A stretch of DNA of 64,000 nt. Origin: Choanephora cucurbitarum. Taxonomy: Eukaryota > Mucoromycota > Mucoromycetes > Mucorales > Choanephoraceae. The stretch is from contig JAIWNI010000104.1 in the NCBI GenBank assembly GCA_025331435.1, positions 36,185-100,184 on the forward strand. Reading direction: 5' to 3'. Shown here one piece after another: positions 44,293 to 55,129 of the stretch; the first letter of the stretch is position 1; each line of letters begins with the position of its first letter. Position numbers and translations under genes: made by a program. The notes under the pieces were generated by a model. That model saw only the letters and a list, made by a program, of their open reading frames with translations. It was not told where the DNA came from and searched no databases.

Positions 44293-45476
44293 TTGTCTCG
44301 CTCTGTACCTCATGGCTTCTCGTCCGCATCTAAATTCGCATCTCCAGATGTTGACCTTTTGCACGAATGCATCCGGCCCTTTCTTCAAAGGCTAGAAGAT
44401 AATAGTACTTTCATCGACATAACGAACATTTGCGATCCTCAAAAGCTAAAGCAGTTTTGGATCGTTCAATACTGAAGCATATTTTCCCTATTTTCGAACG
44501 TTGTTAGTTGAACGTCGCTACCTTCAACGGCGCTTCATAAAGACCTTTTGAAACAAAAGCTCCGCTGAGTATGAACGATCAATCGGTGATGGACTCCAAA
44601 TAGACGACGGCAGACTCATCAAAGGATATCCTAGCCTCCCCTCCGATACAAAAGTGACACGCATTAAAGTGGAACATTACCTTTCATTAACCCTCTGCAG
44701 CTAAGAGACTTAAAGTATAAGTGCTTTGCACATTCTGGTTCTGTTTTGGACGCAGCACTACAGCTTGATGGCAAATCGTTTTTGGTCAAGGGAATGTTGT
44801 TTTGGACTTCAGTTGTCCCCATCCTACTAAGCCTGAGTCATTGCGTCGTGAGATCAATGGCTACAATGACAGTAAGCGAATGCTTCGCCTTACATGGAAT
44901 GAAATGCCACCCTACTGTCGGTACTGTCAAAAGGGTGACCACTGTCGGGAGGATTGCCACGACCTACTCAAATCGCGACAATGCTACAATTGCAACGAAT
45001 CGGATTACATTAGCAGAGACTCTCCCAGGCGCAACTATGGCGCCCAGCCACCGGCTGGTAAACGTGTAGCTGTCTTCAAGGCACAACTGGATAAAGGGGT
45101 CGCAGCCAAGGCAACTGCCAGAACAGAAAAACTGTGCAAACAGCGGCAAACGCAAGCTAAGGAAGAGACTCACCGAGCCTCTATTGAGAGGACGCAGGCC
45201 TTATTTAACGTGAAGGATCGAATCAAGCAAGCGCTCGCGAGCCAAGAGGATGATGACATTCCTGATGTTCCTTCTATCTCTCCCGCTCCCGGGAAAAAGG
45301 AGATGCTAGAGATAAAAACAGACAGGGACTACGCTATGGAAGGGATTATGGACAAGTCTAATTTTCATCAGGTTTCAGACACTAAGAAATTTATTGTTAC
45401 CCATGTACAAACTACTACCCAAACAGTCGCTCCCACTGCTGAGAGTAGTCCAGTTGCTGTCGTTCGTCACCTTTAA
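44293..45476 (+). pseudogene. LINE F ORF1: gag-like protein
   Basis: N-terminal frame 44293-44475 with DLLHECIRPFLQRLEDNSTF. After frameshifts (44480-44800), an open frame of about 224 residues (44802-45476) has a complete CCHC knuckle (CRYCQKGDHCREDC). The second knuckle (CYNCNESDYISRDS) has lost its His and final Cys. A long charged helix follows (AKATARTEKLCKQRQTQAKE). The role is as for LINE C ORF1. Confidence 0.8.
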
Positions 45477-45484
45477 CACTCATC

Positions 45485-47611
45485 ATGGTTAGAACATCCA
45501 TCAACATAGCGACTCTTGATTGTCGCAGTTTGCGCAAAGCGCACAACCCATCCTTCTCCAATTCCTTTATTCGCTACTTACGCACCCTAAAAATTGATAT
45601 ATTATGCCTTCAAGAATCTCATGCTGCTGATGCCCAGATTATGGCACAGTTCAATATGCTTTTTAACACTCACTCTAGTCTTTGGTCTCCACATTGTGGA
45701 ATTGTTTCCCTCTTCCGCAATCTCACTATACGCGCCCTCCCTTCTCTCACTCAGGCGGACGGACGCTTCCTTTGCGCCTCGGTCGCTTCTGGTATCGACC
45801 CATCTACACCTCTTCTTCACATCCTTGACATCTGCGCACCTGCCCAATCTGGGCCGCGCCAACTGTTATTCCAGCAGCTAGTTGATACTTCTCTCCTTAT
45901 ATCCCTTCTCTAGAGACCTGAACTTCCCACGTTCATACTAGGTGACTTTGATTTCAACCCCTCACAGCGGTCTAACATTACCGACAGTTGGCTGGAGCTA
46001 CTTGACATGCACTATATGGATTGCTTTGAGTAAGAGCCCACTCCCACCTTCACTTCGACTTCAGCTTCTCGGACCTGAATTGATGTTATATTCTACTCAG
46101 CCCTCCACTCTCACACTATCACATCTCCTCTACTTGGACTGATCACGATCTGCTATCTGTTACCTTTCGACCAGCTATTCAAACCACTGGTCCCGGTTTA
46201 TGGAAAGCGGGCCCCTTTCTCGCTAGGATTCCTTCCTTTTGGGAGGGCCTCACTTCCCACATCGAACTTTTTGTCGCCTCTCAAAACCTCCTGGCCGATA
46301 CCTGTTCCTCTTCTGCCCAGGCTTTTTGGGATACGTTGAAAGCTAAGGTGAAGGCATATATCCGATCCTATCAATTTGAAACGAACCGATGGCGGTCAAA
46401 AACGCTGAAACGATACCAATCCAAATGTAATCGGATTTTGCCAGACTATAAAAACACAGCCATCCTTTCTTCCCTCCTCCTGGCTGTGGAGACAATGATC
46501 AGCAGTCTTCAGACTGATATTGTCCAGGTTGACGCTCTGAAAGCTGGCAAGTTTTGGAGTGAAAATGGCGAACGTTCTGCTGGGTTCCTCAATAATCTAG
46601 CTTCTTCAAGACAACTGAAGCGCACTATTTCGGCTCTATACAACTCCTCCAAAGAACAACTGGTCACCAGCACTGAAGACAAAGCCTCAGTCATGGCTGA
46701 TTTCTTCGACCAGCTGTATGACCCTGAACCTGTTGATCCCACAGCGCTGGAACCTCTTTTGGCGCCTGTTCAAGAATTGCACTTTACTAATGATTAAGCC
46801 GACAACTTGATCCGGCCATTCACGTGGGAGGATATATGTGATGCCAGTTGGCGCTCTCCTCGGCGTTGTAGCCCTAGTTCAGATGGACTCCCTTACGAGG
46901 TACTAGGGGTCTTAATTCGCCAACCTGCTCTACAGCCACTGGTGCTTCGAATCTTTAATGAAACTCTGACTTTCCCCCTTTTTTTTTTACTTTATGGCTG
47001 ATGTCTGTCATGACCCACCTCCCAAAAAAGGAAGGCCTGACCCAAGTTCGGAACTATCGCTCCATTTGGCTTGTCAAAACCGCTACCAAGATACTCACTA
47101 GACTACTCAATCAAAGACTTATGACCAATGCCTCTCACCTGATCAATCAGTATCAGATTGGCTTCTTACCTGATCGTTTCATTACGGAACATAATCTATT
47201 TGCTCGAATAATCATGAAAAATGCTTGCTACAATCCAGGGGAGTCTCCACATGCCATTGGTATGCTTCTTGACTAGGAAAAGCGTATGACCGAGTCGACC
47301 TTAGCTATCTAGAAGTTGTTTCAAGCCGCTTGGGTATCCCAACTCTTTTCACCTCCTCGGTGTGCTCCTTGTTCTGGGACAACGAGATTGTGATCAGCTT
47401 GAATGGCTGGATATCCTCTCGAACCGTGGCAAAAAGATGAGACCTCAAACAGGGCGATTCAATATCCTGTATATTGTACAACTTTGCTCTTGAAACTCAA
47501 TTGTGGTTTAATCAAGATGCATCTTATGAAGGGTATTCTTTTGTGAACCATCAGCTAAGCTCTCATTCTCTTCCGAACATCAAACACATTATCTATGCTG
47601 ATGACATGCAT
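45485..47611 (+). pseudogene. LINE F ORF2: endonuclease and partial reverse transcriptase
   Basis: The ATG at 45485 opens 142 codons of endonuclease (ATLDCRSLRKAH, IDILCLQESH, HCGIVSLF). Then TFILGDFDFNPS (about 45925-45960) and a linker frame 46336-46797 (DALKAGKFWSENGERSAGFL). Reverse transcriptase pieces are SSDGLPYEVLGVL, THLPKKEGLTQVRNYRSIWL, YQIGFLPDRFITEHN, IGMLLD followed by TAG, and IIYADDMH at about 47590-47610, where similarity ends. A T-run insertion disrupts the block near 46980. The active site YADD is present but everything after it is lost. Confidence 0.82.
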
Positions 47612-48967
47612 CACAGCGCAAAGGTGTTGGGGGTGACAGATATACTCTGTAAACACAGACAGTGTTGTGATTTACAGATTATGTCGTGAAACACAGACAC
47701 GAGTTTTTGCATAATAAGGTTTTATGTCTAAGTTTGTTACGATAATGGGATTTCTGATTAGCAAGCAGTAATGCAGACGTTAGACATATGCTGCATTTTT
47801 TTTTAAAACCAATTGAAAAGGATAATTTTTTGGCCTACGATTACAGGTTGATTTTTCTCTATACAAATAAAGTCTTTAAAGTTGTATCAACTTTTTCCTG
47901 AGTGTGAAAAAGTTGTGTTGAATAAAAAGTGACACTATGATTGAGTAAGTGTGAATGCTTGCACTAAAATACTTGCGGCCGTAATCTAATTCGATGCAAA
48001 AGTAAAACAGTATCATATCTTTTAAATTTCCTTTGGGTCTCATTGGTGGATGAATATTTTCTCGTCCTCCAGAGTCACACTAAATATCAAACTATTTCTC
48101 ATAACCTCATTTTCTTTTCTTTTTCTTCCTTCCGTTAGAAATGCATAGTAAAAGGCTACCTTTTTTCCGTATATATTGATCCATGAAGTGATGTCAAATG
48201 AGCAATTTGTTATAATATTTGCTCACTCATAGTTAGTTCGAATTCGTAATACGTTGTCTGTTACCTATACATGTATTCCAGATTGCCTATCTTCAAAATG
48301 CCTTAGATTGAATCCCTATTACAGAAGAAGAGTTGGTCTTACTCATCTCTATTTCTATTGCTAACTACTATCTCAAATATTAGTCACATGGATCCAATGC
48401 AAAGTTGCCATGCTAGTAGAGAAACAACCCTTGTACTTATTTGTAAGTCGTATGGCTTCGCTTTTATACTTGTCTATCATTAAGATCCAGGTATGTTAAA
48501 TATAAATTCAGAGGCTTTTGTTTTCCTATATTGAAGCTGCTGTTCTTAACAAATACGTGCTTCTATTAAGTATCGGCTTACTTTGTACAATCGAGTTCAG
48601 CTCTTATTTTTAATCCATAAACAGTGTCTAGTTGTATGGGTTGTCATCATATCTTACACTTCTGGTGGATGTTTATCTCCTGACATGCTAATGCTGAGGA
48701 TATGATAATTTTAAGTTCTTTAAGTTGACTCTCATCTTCATCACTTGTGTGTTCTCTGATTCTTTGCAATGTCGTATATTTGTTTTCTTACATCGCATAT
48801 GCTGATACCGTGGGCCCAAACGCATGTTCTGGTCATTTTAGTTAAAGCAGCCTTCTATAAGCTTGATCGTTCCAAGGTGGCAATTGCCTTACAACTATCG
48901 GTTATTGGTATGGTCAAACCACTGATTAAAGTGTATTTCATTAACTATATTTGCTTCAGAAACAACT
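47612..48967. other. Stretch without recognised genes
   Basis: Between the end of LINE F and the dispersed repeat. AACACAGACA occurs twice near 47655-47700. Otherwise AT-rich, with one 66-codon ORF (48769-48969) of no recognisable family. Confidence 0.5.
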
Positions 48968-49382
48968 AATCTTTATAAGCGTGTCTGTTTCTTCAGCTTA
49001 CCTTCTCAACATGTTGTCGACATTCCCATGGCGAGTCAAGCATTATCACTCATTGACCCTATCATGCCTATTTCAGTAGGTTCATGTTACTGCATCTGCG
49101 AGATCTTGCTGTCAAAACCGTAGTTTGGCTTTGCTAACGAGCGTTGATAACTTCGACACTCTTCATGAATGAAGGGAAAAAAAGAAAATTGATTTTAATT
49201 TCTAGAATTTATTTTTTTAGCGACGCCGTCTCGGTATGAAGCTTTTATTTCTAAACGACTCTCTTGACTATGCTCTGTTCTCTTAAATCAAGGTCTCTTT
49301 CCCTCAAAGGAAGAGATATCAAATCAGCGTTGAAGCTTTGATTTCGTTAGTGTAAGGCATCCACTTAGACATAGCTCTCATA
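48968..49382 (+). repeat. Dispersed repeat, copy 1 (about 415 bp)
   Basis: The complement of 63585-64000, with high identity by eye along the whole length. It ends exactly next to the left terminus of CACTA element 2. No coding frame or terminal repeats were recognised, so its class is unknown. Confidence 0.88.
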
Positions 49383-49384
49383 TT

Positions 49385-49433
49385 CACTACGGCGCGCTGG
49401 CTGTCCTTAAATAATGTTTCATTTGCACAGACA
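49385..49433 (+). repeat. Left terminal and subterminal repeats of CACTA element 2
   Basis: The terminal repeat CACTACGGCGCGCTGG is followed 20 bp later by one copy of ATTTGCACAGACA. The terminus directly abuts the dispersed repeat copy at 48968-49382. Confidence 0.8.
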
Positions 49434-50671
49434 TATGGATTTATATGTTCGTACAAATAGGAAAAACTTAGAAGTTGATTTGAAGGTGAAATAATGATAA
49501 AAGTGCCATTTTTTTAACGGTAAATTTATAAGATGAGTTCAAAGAGAGCTTTTCGTGAAGTTTGAAGTTGATCGGTGATGATGACTTGTCATTGTGTTTT
49601 TTTACATGTCGTTTGTCTGTTGAAAAATTAAAAAAATAGGCAAAAAATCCGCTGAATTTTTTTTCTCCCTCAAGGCAGCGAAAAAGCCAACTGAAAGAGC
49701 AACGGGCTCTCCGTAGGATTGCCACGAAGCAAAAATGGGGGGTGAAGCGACTAATTATGGAGGCAAAAATAAAACTAAAACTGAAGCTATAAATGGTAAT
49801 TGGGGGGAATAACAGTCTTTGAATGAAACATTTGTAACAAAAAAAAAGAGGAGTTATATTTTTATTCCGTAAAAAAGTGACGAAATTGAAGCTTTATGTA
49901 TTTGATTGGCTGATAAAAATTGTATAGTTAAAGTAAACAGCTCTGTAAAGTGGTAAATCATGCGGAAGATGAACGAGTTATGCAACACCGAACACATATT
50001 TTATACAACACGTCGTTTAAAATGAAGCAAAGAGGCACATAAAGATGAAGAAAGATTACCAAGAGTGTAGTCTGAATTGCCTTAAGTTGCTAATGAGAAA
50101 ACAAACTTGAGTAGAATATAAGTTAAAACTTAGCCCTAATCAGTAAAAAAATGTAATATGAAGAGATGTCTAATTCATTGATCATGAAATAATAGTAAGG
50201 TGTGCCAATATAAGGAGAAGACGATTTCAAAAACATGTTCAACAATTACATTGCTATTAAAAAGTGCGATGCAAGAGAGTTTTTGTTAGTGAAAGTCAAT
50301 TTGAGCAAACAAAATGATTTGAGTTGCTTTGAAGATTCGTTTATCCTCAAAGTGTGAACTTTGTGTGAATGACAGTTAATACCTAACTAACAGTTCGTCC
50401 AACGACTTGCAAGTCAATTGTCTAGCACAATATATATATTTTAATGGTAGAAGAGAGAGAGTTGAAGAAAGAAAAGGCGAAATCTGCAAAAGTAGCGTCT
50501 TGTAAATGAAGTTTGAAAAAAAAAAGTTAAAGAGTAAAAAAATGAAATAAAGGACATGGTAAAAAAGAAATGGTCACACAATCTAAAGATGGCTTGATTG
50601 ACTCTAGTAAGAATCATTAGTATATCTATCAAGAATTGTCAGCCATGTTAACCAACCTTACCTATGCATAA

Positions 50672-51655
50672 TTATCCGGTTATGTTGGATGCATTATCGT
50701 CCTCTTCTTCAATGGGTCTTTTTTCACCAACAGCCTGATCACCTAAAATCGACAGGGCCCATATCGGGTCCAGTCTACAGACATGCAGACTGTGTCTGAT
50801 GTAGACTGGCTGACTTGCGAAAACTAAAGGGCTATCGATCTACATCAAATGCTAATAAGTAAAGCATCACAAATATTATATTACTTTCAAATCACATACC
50901 TGACTCTTCTTGTTTCTTTTACGGTTTCTGTACAGATACGAAAGTATATCTTCTTCCAACCAGTAGTCTCGACATCTGTTGGTCGGTATTTTTCTTGCAA
51001 CGGCCAAATGTCTCAAGGATTTGCTTGCTGATTCTTTAATTTCATTTGGTATCTCTCCATAGGTGTAAATTTTTTGTTCGCTGTTGTTTTGCTCTAATGG
51101 CTGTTCAAATGCATTGGATTCTACTCTGTTCTTTTCGTATTCATCCAAAGATGATATCATGTTCGCCTACCACAGCGGTACCCAATTGCATCAACATTTC
51201 TTTGTACCTATTCAACATTTTCAATCTTAGGTGCTCTGACAGCTGGATCTTCATCTGCATGCAGTTGTACACGAGCACCCAACCAAACAGAGACAAAGTA
51301 CCACATACTGATGAACGAATGTGTTCTGATTTTTGTACAAGTCCTTAGCAGTTGGCTTGGATATCATCGCAGCTGCTGGAAGAGAATCGTTGCTGGCAGT
51401 CGAAATTGTACCTGGATGCAAATCAACTAAAAAGATTGACAATATGAGATATGAGATCAACTTAATAGCCTCGATATGATTACCATTGCCTCTAGCTATC
51501 TTGTCCAAGAGGATGCTTTGACGTTCGATGATGTCTTTTAAGCTGCTTACTTGCTCTTGAAGCAATTTTACTTCCTCGCGAGTCTGCTTCAAATATTTCT
51601 CGTTTTGCTCAACAGATGTGATAAGTCTAATAACTTGTTCGTCTCTAATTCCCAT
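50672..51655 (-). CDS. Small coiled-coil protein of CACTA element 2 (putative TnpA-like), multi-exon
   Basis: Starts at the ATG at 51653-51655. Exon 1 (51484-51655) encodes a long predicted coiled coil (QNEKYLKQTREEVKLLQEQV). A 57-bp intron (51427-51483, GTAATC...TTTAG) leads in frame to exon 2 (51309-51426, DLHPGTISTASNDSLP...). Middle exons are uncertain. The frame 50876-51160 carries IPNEIKESASKSL and the C-terminal block CRDYWLEEDILSYLYRNRKR, then a GTATGT donor; an acidic end (KRPIEEEDD) with a stop at 50672 is plausible. The C-x3-W-x9-Y-x-N-R block aligns with that of the gene at 10664-11372. Both genes lie divergently upstream of a Tnp2-type transposase. A DNA-binding accessory role is inferred, not shown. 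Frames between 51160 and 51309 do not join cleanly, so it may be damaged. Confidence 0.5.
50770..50809. repeat. Perfect 10-bp inverted repeat (hairpin potential)
   Basis: CCAGTCTACA at 50770-50779 and TGTAGACTGG at 50800-50809 are exact complements, with inner GACA...TGTC allowing further pairing. It falls in the presumed last exon of the small coiled-coil gene. Its function is unknown. Confidence 0.7.
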
Positions 51656-52595
51656 TTTGATGTTTATAAAATTGCAGAAAGATAATTGAATGAATACTGT
51701 TTTTCAACATGACAAATTGAAGAATGTCTTATATACTATTCCAATTTGTTGTAACTATTGTTACGTTAAGAAACTTCCATGTGATATTTAATTCTGACGA
51801 CACGTAATCAGGGTTATAACCAACTTATTTTCGTACCAAATGTATAATAAATGATTACTTTAAAACAAATCAAAATCACTGTATATCTGGAATAGCATGG
51901 TACATAACACACTATAAAGTATTCACCTCGTTCATAAAAATTGGTTATATTGTCGATCAATTAAAATGGTGTAAATCAGTTTTTTTTTTCTTCTTTTAGC
52001 TTAGATTTTCTATTAACTATCAACTTAAAGCCTATGACACGAGAGCTGCTTAACATTTGATGTATTATCTGATCAAATTTTAAAGTGCACTTAGTATGCA
52101 TAAATGTTTATCTTAGGAATCAATTTTACAAGTAGCCAAATTTATGCAGATCAAATTATAAAAAATCATGACAAGCATGTAGTTACTACACTGGCTAATT
52201 TCATATTGTTAGTGAAATTTACAGTCAATTTAATGTAAAGAGCGGTGATATACGCCTAACAAAACGCAAAAGCAACATGGGATATCACATAATGAGAATT
52301 AGTACAATGAATCACGACTATATCATGATACTATCATTATTACAAAAATTAAAGAACTAGGAGCTACTTAACGAAGCTCAAACTGCATACTTGAATAAAA
52401 GGTAAAGGTTGTGTTTAACTGTTAACAATACGATTTACTTTTATTATGGACCGAGTCAAACAAATTATTCTTCGACTGTACCGCATAGTATTTAAGAGGT
52501 TTGATGATCCATGTAATTGGATGCTCTTCCTCTATCTTTTCTACTTTCACTCAAACACCTACACTCTTACCTTTTAACAAATACAATCTTCAAAA
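51656..52595. promoter_or_regulatory. Divergent intergenic region of CACTA element 2
   Basis: About 940 bp between the divergent start codons of the small coiled-coil gene (-) and the transposase (+). It is AT-rich and must hold both promoters. No specific sites can be named. Confidence 0.45.
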
Positions 52596-53740
52596 ATGTT
52601 TTCTTGTGACTTCTGTGGCAATCTCTGTATCTCTGAAGAAGAAGTACTTGACCATATTGCTCTCGATAACTGTGCTTTCGAACATGCTCAGGAAGACCTT
52701 CGCCAAATGCATGAACAAGAAGACCAGGTTCGCATCAATAATGCGGTAGCACAAGTAATGGCCGATGTTGAGATGACCGAGGTAGTCAGTGCTGACCAAC
52801 TTGACGACGCTGAAGAGCAAACATCAACTGGATCCGAGAGTATTTGAATCATCTATATAACAGTTATAAGAAATTTAACCTTTTGGCTTTAGATAACAAT
52901 CCTATCGTGTACAACTGGATTCCAGCACCTCCAATGAGTCCCTTTGAAGAGGTGGCAATACAGTTTATGTGCTTGTTGAACGAAGCCAAAACCCCTCGCC
53001 GGTATTAACGGGATATTGTCAAGATAGTAAACAAACTCTTAGCTATCCCTGCTGATGACGATGGTAATTTTTCTCAGTACCCATATGCGTGTCAAAGCTC
53101 TTCTTAATGTTACTTACCTTTATTTTCGCAATAGATCGCAAGGTACCTTCTCCTGATAGTTTCAGAAGAACTATCATCAAAAACAACAAAACCGTTACCA
53201 AGCATGACATATGTCAAAACGGCTGCTATATGTATCCAACTGACAAGCCTGAAGAGAAGACATGCCCCAACAATCAATGCCAGCTACCTAGATACTGTAA
53301 CGAGGTAGAGGTAGAAGCCGCCCGGGAGGATGTGGACAGATCAGACGACATGCCTCTACCTGATCTCATCCCAACTCGCCAACTGGCCTACACCTCTTTG
53401 GGTAGTGCACTGGCTAACATGTACGCTAACGATGATAACAGTGAAATACTCGAGTATGGTCGCAAAATGATTTCTGAGCACGAGCCAGCTGTCCAGCATT
53501 ATCGCGATGTATTTTCAGGCGAAAAGTTCAAAAAATTGTTGGAGACAACTGACATCGACGAAAATACGATCTGTGTTGTACTATTTGTTGACGGCTATCA
53601 ACTCAAGAATATGCAGAAGGCACACCAAGTCATGATTAACTGTCTCATCATGAATGTTCATCCACAGCACCGGTAAGTTGTGATAGGCAAATCATTATAG
53701 TAATGGAGTTTGACTTGAATACATTTTCTCTGAAATAAAG
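52596..53740 (+). pseudogene. Tnp2-type CACTA transposase 2, N-terminal part (upstream of the Tc1 insertion)
   Basis: ATG at 52596; a zinc-finger-like start (CDFCGNLCISEEEVLDHI) and an acidic linker. An intron probably ends at the TTTAG near 52893. The next exon (PPMSPFEEVAIQFMCLLNEA) has an in-frame TAA at 53006-53008. After another short intron, a long exon (about 53130-53674) shows a Cys-rich segment (CQNGCYMYP...CPNNQC) and CVVLFVDGYQLKNMQ, the DG block with a catalytic Asp of Tnp2 transposases. It ends at a GTAAGT donor (53674). The Tc1 element begins inside the following intron at 53743. Tnp2 proteins cut the element ends during transposition. Confidence 0.78.
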
Positions 53741-53742
53741 TA

Positions 53743-54770
53743 CAGTCACCCAAAGAAAGTTTTGTGGGATTTCAAAATCCGAAAACTATTGATGAAGGTT
53801 CCTCCTTCAAACATTACTATACAAACTCTTTTTATTTCTAATAAACTGCAAATAAAAACAATTAGAATGTCTCGCTTGACTCCTGAAACAAGAATTAAGA
53901 TTGTTGAACGCAAAAATTTAGGCCATTCCTACGCCCAAATAGCTCGCGATCTCCAACTTTCACCTGAAACTGTAAGACGAACTTGCCACAACTTCGAATC
54001 TCGAGGTACCGTTCACTCTTTGAAAGCCTCTGGACGTCCAAAAGCGATCAACGATAGAGTTAAGGTTATCTTGAAGAGAGCTGTGAAGCAAGACCGGACT
54101 AGAACACTTATGAAACTCCAACAGGAGTTACCTACCAAAGTTTCCACCCTCACCATCTCCAAGGCACTTCATGAGATGAACCTCAGAAGTAGGGTAGCCA
54201 CAAAAAAACCTTTTATAAGTGATGTGAACAGAGCAAAGAGGCTCAACTTTGCAAAACAGCATAAGGATTGGACAGTTGACCAGTGGAAGCAGGTCATTTT
54301 CTCTGATGAGTCTTCATTTGAGGTTGGTAAAGATCCGAAGAAGGTAAAAGTATGGAGAGAACCCGGGGAGAGATACAAACCAGAATGCGTGCAACCATCG
54401 TTTAGTAGTGGTAGGACTACCTACATGGTGTGGGGTGCTATTTGTGGTGATAGGAAGTCGCGTTTGGTGATTTTCCCCATACATAAGGTGAAATCTGCAG
54501 AGATGATCCAGTATGTCTATCAACCGGTGTTGCTGGACTTTTATCGAAGTGTTCCCGGCGCTGTTTTGATGGAAGACAATGCACGACCACACACATCAAA
54601 AGAGTCCAGTAGTTGGAAAATATCCAATGGTATTGAGAAGTTATGCTGGCCTCCTCAATCACCAGATCTCAATCCTATTGAGAATATATGGATGAGAATG
54701 AAAGGATTCTTCCATGAAGAATGGATCAACTTTCGTGGAAGAAAAAACCATGAAGATATGCTCCACAAGG
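53743..54770 (+). mobile_element. Tc1 element nested in CACTA element 2, 3'-truncated
   Basis: Starts with CAGTCACCCAAAGAAAG after TA (53741-53742), the same terminal repeat as the MITE at 7896-8131. The transposase gene follows. No matching right terminal repeat exists before transposase 2 sequence resumes at about 54770, so the right end, including the terminal repeat, has been deleted. It lies in an intron of the CACTA transposase gene. Confidence 0.85.
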
Positions 54771-55129
54771 ATGAGAACATGATACAAATAGCTGTGTGCC
54801 CCGGCAAGCCTAAAGATATTGTTTCTTACCTACAGCCTGTCGTCGAAGAAATCCAAGATATGTACCAAAATGGGCTAGTCATCATGAAGGAAGGTGTTGA
54901 GAAATACCGAGGTAACGTTGCTCTTTTGGGTGACACTGGTGATATTCCGGGTATCTCCGAATTGATGGTCTTCGCTGGTCATACGAGTACGTTTGGTTGC
55001 CGAGTTTGCTTGTCAATGGGTTACTCGGCAATCCCCATATCCAGTCATGGCAAGTACTTTCCCGACAATGGCGAAATGCGTACACCCGAAAGTCTAATCA
55101 ATGGAGATGAAGTAAGCGTATTAATTTGA
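53867..55129 (+). CDS. Chimeric ORF: Tc1 transposase fused to a Tnp2 transposase exon
   Basis: From the natural Tc1 start (ATG at 53867; the frame is open from 53762) 420 codons are open without interruption. The first part is a near-complete Tc1 transposase: HTH (YAQIARDLQLSPETVRRTCH), a GRPKAI linker, catalytic VIFSDESSFEV (Asp), LMEDNARPHTS (Asp) and PQSPDLNPIENIW (Glu) with DD34E spacing. After about residue 295 the sequence changes to DENMIQIAVCPGKPKDI and ends with GDIPGISELMVFAGHTS and GCRVCLSMGY, a Tnp2 exon, before a GTAAGC splice donor at about 55110. The last dozen residues before the stop read into that intron. A deletion that removed the Tc1 right end fused the two in frame. Whether it is expressed is unknown. 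Confidence 0.85.
   Translation: MSRLTPETRIKIVERKNLGHSYAQIARDLQLSPETVRRTCHNFESRGTVHSLKASGRPKAINDRVKVILKRAVKQDRTRTLMKLQQELPTKVSTLTISKALHEMNLRSRVATKKPFISDVNRAKRLNFAKQHKDWTVDQWKQVIFSDESSFEVGKDPKKVKVWREPGERYKPECVQPSFSSGRTTYMVWGAICGDRKSRLVIFPIHKVKSAEMIQYVYQPVLLDFYRSVPGAVLMEDNARPHTSKESSSWKISNGIEKLCWPPQSPDLNPIENIWMRMKGFFHEEWINFRGRKNHEDMLHKDENMIQIAVCPGKPKDIVSYLQPVVEEIQDMYQNGLVIMKEGVEKYRGNVALLGDTGDIPGISELMVFAGHTSTFGCRVCLSMGYSAIPISSHGKYFPDNGEMRTPESLINGDEVSVLI

Larger units (their letters stand above)
44200..47611 (+). mobile_element. LINE copy F, decayed, 3'-truncated
   Basis: ORF1 (44293-45476) and ORF2 (45485-47611) remnants of a LINE related to copy C. Similarity stops abruptly just after the YADD box (about 47600), so the C-terminal third is missing. 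The 5' part from about 44170 is also recognisable (SFSYKP..., then SVPHGFSS). Eight bases separate the ORF1 stop and the ORF2 ATG. Confidence 0.82.

Noticed and set aside
47612..47618. CACAGCG next to the end of LINE F as the left terminus of CACTA element 2
   Set aside because: It pairs poorly with the right terminus at 58340, whereas 49385 pairs at 13 of 16 positions and shares the subterminal motif ATTTGCACAGACA.
54720..54790. Right terminal repeat of the Tc1 element at 53743
   Set aside because: No sequence resembling the complement of CAGTCACCCAAAGAAAG is present before the Tnp2 exon resumes.
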